64,000 bases of DNA from Rhizophagus irregularis. Taxonomy: Eukaryota > Glomeromycota > Glomeromycetes > Glomerales > Glomeraceae. Shown here piece after piece: positions 34,588 through 43,939 of the stretch. Location of the stretch: positions 3,596,001 through 3,660,000 of the forward strand of contig NC_089448.1 of the NCBI RefSeq assembly GCF_026210795.1. Direction: 5' to 3'. A program made the translations under genes and the position numbers. Under the pieces are notes generated by a model, which searched no databases, was not told where the DNA came from, and worked only from the letters and a program-made list of their open reading frames with translations. The stretch's first letter is position 1, and each line of letters starts with the position of its first letter.

Positions 34588-35055
34588 ATGAATAATAAAC
34601 CTTCACAAAATGATCAAAATGATCACATTTTTACTAAACCCAATAATTTACAACCAACCGCTCCTGATGTTATTCAACTGGAACAAGGTTATCTTACAAA
34701 TATCGCTGCCAATTCTGACTTTCCCATGAATGATGATAATATTTTCCCGACATCTCAAACAAATAATAATTACTTCGTTCATCAACTCACATCTAATGAA
34801 AACATCACCTCAACTTCTATCAGTTCGCCGTATGTTCAGCAGTATGATCATCCGCAACCTATTGAAAATACTTCTTCTTCATTTGGTTCATTTAACATGA
34901 CTACTATTAACCCTTCTCAGTCTGAAATCTTCAGTTTTGACATTCCTGGCTATAAAATCATCATTATACCTACCTTCCCTCAACAAGATAATACTTATTC
35001 GAACTATTCTTCTTTAGGTACTACGGATAATCAATTTACTCAATTTCGACAATAA
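34588..35055 (+). CDS. Array copy 7: short N/Q/S-rich paralog, 155 aa (B type)
   Basis: MNNKPSQNDQNDHIFTKPNN at ATG 34588, 72 bp after the TATA box. It differs from copy 5 at only about a dozen residues; core FSFDIPGYKIIIIPTFPQ, end TDNQFTQFRQ. The close pair 5/7 parallels the close pair 4/6, implying duplication of a two-gene A+B unit. Confidence 0.75.
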   Translation: MNNKPSQNDQNDHIFTKPNNLQPTAPDVIQLEQGYLTNIAANSDFPMNDDNIFPTSQTNNNYFVHQLTSNENITSTSISSPYVQQYDHPQPIENTSSSFGSFNMTTINPSQSEIFSFDIPGYKIIIIPTFPQQDNTYSNYSSLGTTDNQFTQFRQ

Positions 35056-35307
35056 AAATTTTAATTGCGTATCGTATATAACTTAAACGTGAAATCTTTT
35101 CTTAAATTCTTATCATTGCTTAACTTTATTTTTATATTTTATAAATTTTATTTATATATTTATTTAATGTATCTTATATATTGATGTACCGTACGTTCAT
35201 GTTTTAAATATTATTTTTAAAAATAAAGTATTATTTATCCTACAAACGAGATTAATCTAATATTAAATTCAGCCCCTTAGCATTCAAAGACTTCATTGTT
35301 CTAATTA

Positions 35308-35529
35308 GTGTTAACGGTTGTGGAAGATATCGAGGAATTAATTGAAACAGATATCTTTAAATTAATTCTTTTTTATCTTTTTTATATAACCAATATAAAT
35401 AGTAGAATGATAAATTATCTTCCACAGCATTATATTTGTATGAGACAATATTTGAGGACTATACCAGTTCAAAATGCTCTACTGTTCATGCAGGATATAG
35501 AAATATCGGCTATCCCATCCAATAAGTGA
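35308..35529 (+). CDS. Second conserved module, copy 7 (continuous frame)
   Basis: Here both pieces lie in one open frame: LTVVEDIEELIETDI, a hydrophobic link KLILFYLFYITN, SRMINYLPQHYICMRQYL, then RTIPVQNALLFMQDIEI. No proper ATG start is visible (it begins at a non-ATG codon), and the end is frame-shifted relative to copy 3. It is the best single place to judge whether the module is a gene. Confidence 0.3.
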   Translation: MLTVVEDIEELIETDIFKLILFYLFYITNINSRMINYLPQHYICMRQYLRTIPVQNALLFMQDIEISAIPSNK

Positions 35530-35941
35530 ATTGCCAATAGGAATTAATGTTACTAATACTGATTTCAATATTGGATGTCTCTTAAAAATATCGGTCACTA
35601 AAAGCCCCCATACTTCTAATCGACTGAACAATAACGTAAGATTATTTTTACTTAATAAAATTTATATTACATAAAAAAATGTTCTTAAATGTATTATTTA
35701 TATTAAATTTTTTTGAGTACAAAATCTAATATAATTAATTTCAGGTTTGTTTGTCTATTATATCATTTACAGCCATATATTTAAATTTCTCTTTAAAAAT
35801 TCCCAACTCATTACTTAGACTTTCTATTGCCATTTCCGTAGTACAAAATGATAAAAATAGGTCCAATGATGGTCTTCCTTTCATCTCGATGAATCTTTGT
35901 TATATTCGAATGTGATTCAAATATTGAATCAAGGTTACATG

Positions 35942-36443
35942 TAGGGATGGCACGTTTTTTTTTGTTTTAAAACATTGATCGACATATTAATGCGTAATTA
36001 TTTTTTAATGACCTTTTTTGTATTTTTAAGCAACCTTTTTTAAAATTATTCTCGTGAAAAACCATCATCGGAAGACGTCCGTAAGCACTTTGAAAAGTTA
36101 CGAATAACACCTCGTCAAAAAGTGTGTAATTATTGTGGAAATAACATTAGTTATTGATTTAATTGATCGATTAGAAGATTTAAAATTAATATATTATATA
36201 ATTTTTTTTTTTTCGAGTTAGCGCACATTTTATTTAAACGAATCACTAGTATCACTAAGCTATATTCCCAACAAGGTCGGTCCGGCTATACTCTAAATAT
36301 ATTATATAATAAAGTGCTTAAATTTTTATTGTAAATATGTATTACGTCGTAAAGGCTAGTAAAGTGCTTAATGTTTTAAAACACGTTTAAAACATGTTTT
36401 AAAACGCCATAACTGTTTTAAAACATGTTTTTTGCCATCCCTA
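35942..36443 (+). mobile_element. 502-bp hAT-type element with BED-finger remnant, 8-bp target duplication
   Basis: Terminal repeats TAGGGATGGCA at both ends (imperfect further in). It is flanked by GTTACATG at 35934-35941 and 36444-36451. On + the stretch 36050-36157 reads SREKPSSEDVRKHFEKL then TPRQKVCNYCGNNISY and a stop, which resembles the start of a BED zinc finger of hAT transposases (C-x2-C visible, His pair lost). A deletion derivative of an autonomous element. Confidence 0.8.
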
Positions 36444-36451
36444 GTTACATG

Positions 36452-37988
36452 AAGGAAGAGTCATGAACTTTAATTGAAAGAAATTAATATTTAATTAGTA
36501 TAAATACGAATTTATTTGCTGATTAACATAGTCTAGACCGTTCCATCATCAAAGATATACAAGATAATAAAGAATAAACTTACTTCCTCCATATAATTTT
36601 TAAAAAATTGGACCTGCTTCAAATCCACCTGATTTTGTTACCCTTTAAATGACGATGATCATAAAGTAAGTGATACAGTAGCGTTACTTCAAAGAAAGAA
36701 AAATTATACTTCTATAATTTCATGAGCTCAGAAAAAACAAAATTCCATTGATCTCTTGTAAGAATAATTTCATATGTACAAAATCAAATTCATTATCAGG
36801 AAAAGGTAATTAAATATATTTCCTTCGATAAAATTTAGCTTACTTGGTCTATTGAAAAAAGAAAAATTAAAATTAAAATTTCCTCACTTTCACAAAATTT
36901 TCCCACTTCACAATTTCCCCACTTCACATGAAATAAAATTATTATTTTTATTTCGTATTTACCTCCTGTGGATATATTGGCTTCATATCAAGTCCGATAA
37001 ATTGAGAACTTGTATATGTATTTGATAATTCTAATAACCAAGTGCCAGGACCACATCTTTTAAAAAAAGAAGTAACGAATAAAATTAATAAATTATACAT
37101 GCTTGTAGATTCATAGAATTCATCCATATTTGAAGATTGAATTAAACTTACCCAACATCCAAAACTTTACATCCTCTTATTAAATTATTTTCGATAATCA
37201 GGAAAGAAAAATTATTTTATGTGTTTTTAAAAAAAATGATGTATATGTAACCTATCAATATTATTTCCTGATTTTTTTTGTGTGCGCAGTATTATATTTA
37301 GAATTAGTGTATAAATTTTTAGTAGTTTAAAATTGTATGACGTTATAAATGTAACGTCCGAGATGACGAATGAATTTGAAGATCAAAGAGAAGAAAAATT
37401 GAAATTTCTAGAAGTATGAAAAATGATATGTTTCAGAGTAAGCGGTTCGATTGAGCACGAAATTATGAAAAGAAGAAAATTTTAGGATTTTGACTTGAAA
37501 ATGCAAAACAAGGTAAAATGTTTTTTAGAGAAAATATTTTTAAACAATTATAAAAAGGGGTAAATTTTGTAACTCATTTAAAGTAGGGTAATGTTAAATC
37601 AATATATTATAAAGTATTATTTTGGTGGCAATGTGAACGTGACTTATCACGGGCTTAGGTCTTAAATCGTATACATCAATCAATAAAGTTAATTTACGTA
37701 AGACCTTAGTCATGTTAGTAATCATTTCTAGGTTTCTATATAAAATATTATTATTATTATTATTATTATTATAATTGTATGCAATCCACTTTTTATTTTT
37801 TTATCTTAGCTATTTAAAGTAATAATGAAGCCGAAATGTTTTTTTTTAGAGTAACATGCAAAATTCAAAATTCTGTACATTCTTTTTTTTTTTGAAACAA
37901 CTTAGTGATTCAATCATTCTTATATTATAACGGTTTTTTATAAAAAGGACTTCTGAAATCTCTCCATAAAAAAAAGTTTCAATTTGTA
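36452..37988. other. Spacer and promoter of array copy 8
   Basis: No gene recognised between the hAT element and copy 8. It includes an ATT microsatellite (about 37746-37772), a single unit of the upstream repeat (ATGCAAAATTC, about 37856) and TATAAAAAGGAC at 37939. Confidence 0.4.
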
Positions 37989-38736
37989 GGATATTTTCCA
38001 AATATCGTTGCTTCCAATTCTGGCTTTTCCATGAGCGATGATACATCTCAAACAAATAATTCTGTTCATCAACACACATTTAATGAAAACATTACAATTT
38101 CGCGATCCTACCCTCCAACTGATTTACAACAATCAACTGCTGATGTTATTCAACCGGAGCGTGACAATGTTATCAATGTTGACTTTCACATGATGAACGA
38201 TAATAGTATCTCCCCAACATCTCACACAAATAACAAACACTTCAATCAACAACACACGTCTAATGTGCAATCCTATTCTCCTCCGATCACCTCTTTGTAT
38301 GCGCAGCAATATGGTCACCCGTCATCGTCGCAACCTACCCTATAAAAAATTTTTATCCGAATATTTCCATTATTTCTCCGTGTCTTCCGTAAAAATTCCG
38401 TGAAAATGATACATTCACGGATATCCGTGTTAGCGAGATGAAAATTTCCATGATTTAAGGCTATAAATTCTATGAAAATGATACATTCACGGAAAAAACA
38501 TGGAAAGATAAAACACGGATCAGATTTTTTACAGGGCTAGTATTGGAAATACTTTCTCTCCATTTAATACGACAACTATTAACCCTTCTCAACCTGAAAT
38601 CTTTAATTTTGATATTCCCGGATTTAAAATAATCATTGTACCTACCTTCCCTCAACGAGGTAATACTTATTCGAATTATTCTTCCTCAGATATCACGGAT
38701 AATCAATTTACTCAATTCACTCAATTTCGACAATAA
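37989..38736 (+). pseudogene. Array copy 8: start deleted and 199-bp MITE inserted
   Basis: A B-type promoter and leader run into GGATATTTTCCAAATATCG, the middle of copy 3: a deletion removed the start codon and about 35 codons. A downstream ATG (38031, MSDDTSQTNNSVHQ) could start a shortened protein, but the frame ends shortly after the MITE insertion at 38338. The rest (GNTFSPFNTTTIN-like, then IFNFDIPGFKIIIVPTFPQ and TQFTQFRQ) lies beyond. The body is closest to copy 3, the tail and 3' flank to the A type: a mosaic. Confidence 0.8.
38338..38536. mobile_element. 199-bp MITE, copy B, inside array copy 8
   Basis: Same ends and length as 21366-21564, about 95% alike by eye. Flanked by CTA at 38335-38337 and 38537-38539 (3-bp target duplication). 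Interrupts the codons after SSSQP. Confidence 0.9.
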
Positions 38737-40440
38737 AATTATAATTGAGTAACGGATGTAACTTAGGCGTGAATCTAAATTTTTTTTATTGCTTTATCTT
38801 ATATTTTATATTTTTATTTATATTTTTATATAATATATCTCTTTAAATATTATTTAAATAAAATATTATTTATCCTACAAACGAGAAATAACTTCAGTTC
38901 CCTGTACCCGAGTATTAAACAAAAATCTCATTATTATAATAATTAATTAAAACAGATATTATAAAATTAATATTTTGATTCCATATGAACTTCTTTTTAT
39001 TGTCCAAAGTGGAACGGAAGGCATTATATTTCTAAATCGTAACATTATCAATTACCATTGCTCTCAAGACTCATCAAAATAATTAGTAGAATAATAAATT
39101 ATCTTCCTCAGGCCATACTGCTCATGCAAGATACTTGAAAAATATTTCGCTTATTAATATTTCTTTTAGCAATAAATCTTACATAATTTAAACCGCTAAA
39201 AAAATTTGTTATTTTCACGAATTTTGTTCTTGCATTTAGCGCATTTAGCATAAGTTAAATTAATTACCATTAACTCTTCTCCGGTCAATTATAATAAGCG
39301 GAGTGAATCAGATTTGAATAGTCAAATAGTTATTGGTGAGAAATAGAGATACCGTATTTTGCGAGCCACCCTCTATTGCGCGAGTTTTATTATTAATGGA
39401 AGATGTTTAAAACTTGTGAGGTCTTATACTTATAAGTTTATTATATTATTTATATAATAAGATCATTAGAAATTAGAAAATGAGTTGTTTTTTGCAGGTA
39501 TTATACATAGGGGGGTACCGTGACTCTCAAAATACAGTGCAAAATACGGTATCGTATCGGTCGAATACCGATATCTCTTATCTATAACTATTAATAATAA
39601 GGCTTTTCGCATAAATTCCTCAATTCTAATTTTAAAGAACCAAAGATAATTTTGCACATTACACACACACATGTACTATAAATATATTGAATTATTTATA
39701 ATTATTTAAAAAAGTTCGATTATTTGATTAAATTTATGTGATTTAGAAATGTCAAAAAATCACCACGCGGTAATCATCACCGGACCAGCATTAGCAAATA
39801 CTAGCAGGCAGAGTTTCATGATATGTCCTAATTCTACTCAAAATTCCGGTAAGGTGGCAATCACCAGCGGTGATATTTAGCCAATACTCAAAAAATATAA
39901 AATTTTATTTATTTATTTTTTGTAAAGCAATAATTATATTCCTAGGGATTATGCTTGGATATTTGCATTATTTTATTTTCTTTTTTCACGGACGGTAATA
40001 CCAAAAGTCACATGAAACGCAAATTATTTATTAAATGAAAAAATTTGTCTTCAATTTTCAAAGATTTATTAAAAAAAAAAAATTTTTTTAATAGTTTTTA
40101 GTAAAAATTCATTGGTATCATTTTTGGAATAATATTAAAAATTTTTTTTTATATCGATGAACCTTAAATTTCTAAGAAAGAAAACCAATTTTTTTTTTTA
40201 TATTGAACAAAGAAAAACTCTGAGTTGTAAAAAAAAAATATTATTTTTTTAACGGATTTTTTAAAGAAAGAAATTTTATTCGCTACCATTGAAAAAAAAT
40301 TTCTCTGTGTAACATAACGCCGAGAATTTTTCATATTCATATGTAGGGTTTGATTTTTATATTTGTTATAATATAATGTAAACATATTATAGAATGTTTA
40401 TTCAATCTGTAAAATCTGTAAACAAAAGTTATGCGATCAT
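38737..40440. other. A-type 3' flank of copy 8
   Basis: Repeats the flank of copy 6, including the decayed second module (SRIINYLPQ near 39085), a TACGGTATTTTGC-type inverted insertion patch (about 39345-39560) and the MITE relative at 39758-39884. It ends in a sequence (TTCAATCTGTAAAATCTGTAAACAAAAGTTATGCGATC) also seen at 34200, i.e. the repeat unit limit is near 40440. Confidence 0.5.
39758..39884. mobile_element. MITE relative, second duplicated copy
   Basis: As 33651-33774, with the same flanks; one internal insertion (CACCGGACCAGCA) differs. Confidence 0.5.
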
Positions 40441-40620
40441 GTGTACTATCAGAGAACCAAAGCCCTAGCTCCTTCTTTACCATAAGTGGGTTTAACTCTT
40501 TATATCGATTAAATAAAGCTTCTCCTAAGTCAAAATAGAATCTGATAGCGTTCTGGGGTACATTCTTATCTTTTGTTTCATTTGTTCCAAACTTCCAATC
40601 ATTAAATAAAAATGGTCGTC
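40441..40620 (-). pseudogene. Coding remnant of an unknown protein at the array border
   Basis: On the minus strand an open stretch reads FNDWKFGTNETKDKNVPQ, then IRFYFDLGEALFNRYKEL and KKELGLWFSDSTHDRIT, with a TGA upstream and no ATG. Composition is globular and unlike the spacer. It runs into the array-derived sequence at its 3' side, so the array breakpoint probably truncated it. Family not recognised with certainty. Confidence 0.4.
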
Positions 40621-40916
40621 AGTTGTATTATACGAGGCATGAGCGCTGGAAAATAAATGACACTCCAGGAATTGCTTTATTGCAAATTTACAGCCACTAA
40701 AAGAAATTTGTTTGAATAATTGTGCCTACTGCGAAATAATGAATACTGCAGATAAGTACCTTCCAGAATATTTAAAAATCAAGTTGAATATCAAAAAAGA
40801 TTAACATATTATTTTTGTCGCATAGATATACTTTATTAGAAATACACAAAATACATAAAAGAGCTGGGTTACACCTATTTTATATAGTGTTTATAAATAA
40901 TTACCATTGAAGATTA

Positions 40917-41675
40917 TTAATTATCATCATCACCCTCGTACATATCTTCATCCTCATAGTAGAGAAAGAATCCATCAAATCTATAAATATTTCCAGATAA
41001 AGTTACTTGGAAATCTCCGTGATTTGAATGCAATAGAGTACTTCCCCCTCGGGTATTGCGTCTACTTGAAAAAATAATCCAATCTCTTCTTCCTTGCCTT
41101 GGTATTCTTAATGTTCTGTGCCCTCGTGTAATAATCCTATGGATTTCGTTAAAATAATTTCGTATCAACTGCCCCCAATCTTCGCCTTCATTACTCTCAT
41201 CATCAACAACACTGTCCTCATCATCGCTATCACTATCCTCACCATCGCTACCACTATCCTCACCATCTCTACCACCATCCTCACCATCGCTACCACCATC
41301 CTCACCATCGCTACCACTATCCTCACCATCGGTAGTAGAATAGGCAAGAGCGTCGATCCCTCTTATCGCCTGTTGTTTTTGGTTATCGAGGGATACTATA
41401 TGTTCACCATTAAGGTATATCTCGTAACTTGAGACCCACGAAATTGGAAAGGACTGTCTATCGAACCTTGAAGGCCTTACATTTGTGTTATCGGTGGTGT
41501 CTCTTACAATAATTCCTTGCGGAATACGGATTCTATTATCCTGATCATTTACGAAATAAATGACTGCAACTTGATTATTCTCCCTTTGAACTCTCATGTT
41601 GACGTTGTCTCTAATTTTGATAACGTTGATGAGATCATTCTTGTAAGAGAATGAACCGTGAAAATTGAGCGACAT
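40917..41675 (-). CDS. Acidic-repeat protein, 252 aa, unknown
   Basis: I prefer the ATG at 41675 (MSLNFHGSFSYKNDLINV): a TATATAAA-like box lies about 50 bp upstream on the minus strand, and the longer frame from 41786 would run through it. Residues 1-105 look folded (beta-rich: VQRENNQVAVIYFVND, IRIPQGIIVRDT, WVSSYEIYLNGEHIV). Residues about 113-160 are an acidic tandem repeat (SDGEDGG/GSDGEDS units, 18-21 bp). Residues 165-252 are again folded-looking (WGQLIRNYFNEIHRII, RDWIIFSSRRNTRGG, FQVTLSGNIYRFDGFFLYY) with an acidic end. No membrane segment or signal peptide. No family recognised. Confidence 0.65.
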   Translation of the reverse strand: MSLNFHGSFSYKNDLINVIKIRDNVNMRVQRENNQVAVIYFVNDQDNRIRIPQGIIVRDTTDNTNVRPSRFDRQSFPISWVSSYEIYLNGEHIVSLDNQKQQAIRGIDALAYSTTDGEDSGSDGEDGGSDGEDGGRDGEDSGSDGEDSDSDDEDSVVDDESNEGEDWGQLIRNYFNEIHRIITRGHRTLRIPRQGRRDWIIFSSRRNTRGGSTLLHSNHGDFQVTLSGNIYRFDGFFLYYEDEDMYEGDDDN

Positions 41676-41786
41676 TTTAAACAGTGATAGATAACTAAAA
41701 AAAAGATAAGTCGCCAAGACATTTATATATGAAACTTCGCGTGTTACATCACTGTCGTCATGTGTCATTGTGTCATGTGAAACCAC

Positions 41787-42908
41787 CTGATCCCAAAAAT
41801 TCTGCGTAAATCATGTGATCATCACAAAAGAGTTACGTAATTTACATAAAAAAATTCGGATATTCATGAAAAATATTTATATATATGAAACTGTTTAAAT
41901 AAATACATGGAAATATTAATATTCATCTGTATCTTTAAAAAAAGAAAAAAAAAATAAGTGAAATTTTTTAACTAATATTATAATAAATAATATATTGACA
42001 ATATTATAAATAAATAATAGTTCTATAATAATATTAAATACAATATATATATGATATTAATAATGAAATAAAAAAAGGTCAAGTGAACAGCAAAAATTTA
42101 AATCTATATTTAAAAGTGCCTTTTATAAAATCTTATCAACAATAATCATATAGAAGGTATTAATATTGCAAATCAACTACACAATCATTATTCAATATAA
42201 CTAACTGTTTTCAAATTTAAATGCTATTATTTTTTGGCTACTAGATACACTTATCATAAATTTAATTCATTAATATCTCTTAAAAGACTATTGCTATTCG
42301 TACAACATCTGTGCAAACAAAAGTCACATGATTATAATTTATCACGTGACTTAACGTAAACTTTATTTTCGATTTTAACCCAAAGTACACAAATCTAACA
42401 ATCCTAAATAAAAATGACTAATGAACCCAAAATAATGAACCCAAATGAGCAATATTAACCATATTATTAACAACCCAAATAAACCTAAGCCCAAGCAATA
42501 AATCCAACATCTAAACGAACCTATTATAAAAGCAAATAAATGAAATAATCTAAAACCTAAACGGACCTAACGAACCCTAAAGTATCCTATTGAATAAACA
42601 AAAAAATCCAACCAGATCTAATGGACCATAAAGTAATCTAATGAATAAACAAAAAAATAAACAAAGAAACCCAAAAAATCCAACCGGACCTAATGAACCA
42701 TAAAGTAACCTAATGAATAAACAAAAAAACAAAAGAGGCCTAACAAACTATAATGAATAAACGAAAAACCCAAGCAAACATAACAATACTGAAAGAAACT
42801 TAACAAAAGCATACCATCCAACCTATCAAATAAAGAAACCTAAAGAAACCTAATGAACTAACCCTAAAAATAAACCCTAAAAGTACCTAGCAATAAATTC
42901 TAAAGTAT
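41787..42908. other. Intergenic with degenerate A-rich repeat
   Basis: At 42420-42900 words such as AACCTAATGAATAAACAAAA, ACCATAAAGTAA and AAAATCCAACC recur with irregular spacing (about 60-90 bp). No coding frame on either strand. Confidence 0.5.
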
Positions 42909-43356
42909 TTAAGCCTGACAAGTTTTAGCATAATAATGGCCATACTGTTTGCACTTTTCACATTTACGTCCTTTGATGTTGCCATTATCATCAGCATTTT
43001 CTTTGTTATCTGTTGTGGTATGTGCATTATTCCTTAATATTTGTTTACCTTTAGACGTTGATTATTCAACACTAGATTTCAACCTTTTTAGTGAGCGCCC
43101 TTTATGCTTGGTGATATTAGAATTGTTAATACTAATAATATCAATAATATGATCATTAGTTGTATTTTGGCTTTCATCAATTTTTTTCTGTACATCATAA
43201 AGAAATTTTTTGTATATATCAGATATTAGCTCTCAATACATATCAGCTTTAACTGAATAACTGAATCAATGACTTTTTTCAATAATCCAAACAATTCTAC
43301 ATATATTAGCTTATTTGGTTTTATTGTTATTGAATAAGGATTGCATATAGTAGATC
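42909..43356 (-). pseudogene. C-terminal fragment of a MULE-type transposase
   Basis: Minus strand, broken by TGA/TAA codons and one or more frameshifts. Pieces in order: PNKLIYVELFGLLKKVID, ELISDIYKKFLYDVQKKI, HKGRSLKRLKSSVE, STSKGKQILRNN, then a zinc knuckle KGRKCEKCKQYGHYYAKTC and TAA 42911-42909. The CCHC knuckle after a KGRxLKR stretch is the usual end of MULE transposases. Spacing is C-x2-C-x4-H-x5-C, one residue longer than usual. The catalytic part is not present. Confidence 0.55.
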
Positions 43357-43939
43357 AAATGGAAAATAGGTGTTTAAATGTACTGTTAGGATTAGGTATA
43401 TTTTCTTTCAAATTAGAACATAATGTAAAAGCTAATATTTGTTGTTAAAAATTTCTTGTTTATTATTAGGTTCAAGATACTAGTGAGGTGAAATAAAAGT
43501 TATATGTATAAAAGGTAGCTGTTTGTGAATAAGTCACAATACGAAAAAAAATGGCAATATATTAAGCCTTTATTAATTTAGAAGTATGCTCTGAATCTGG
43601 TCAATCCAGATATCTGGTCATCCATCCGAAATTTGACCAGATTCAGATTGATCCAGATGATTCATCAGATTGACCAGATGGATCATCAGATATCCGGTCA
43701 ATACTTGCTCACCAATTTGACCAGATGGTTGACCAGATATCTGAATAATCCGGTCAATCTAGTGAATCCAATGAATCTGAATTCAATTTTTTCTACTTAA
43801 TACTTTTTATTAATATTAATTGACAATTAGAAATTTTACATAGTATTTATTTTTACGTTATTACACATGATGTTTAACAAATTATTTGACACAATATTTA
43901 TAAAAAGTTTAAGATTTGGATCGAACCGGTTTGAAGACC

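Noticed and set aside
37740-37775. ATT microsatellite, and AAAT/ATTT runs at 15835, 24000, 26820 as CRISPR-like arrays
   Set aside because: Simple microsatellites without spacers.
39345-39560. Inverted TACCGTATTTTGC words as a complete TIR element
   Set aside because: Ends and target duplication cannot be fixed; left as a patch in the flank.
41118-41432. 104-codon forward ORF
   Set aside because: Antisense of the acidic repeat (Ile/Thr repeats).
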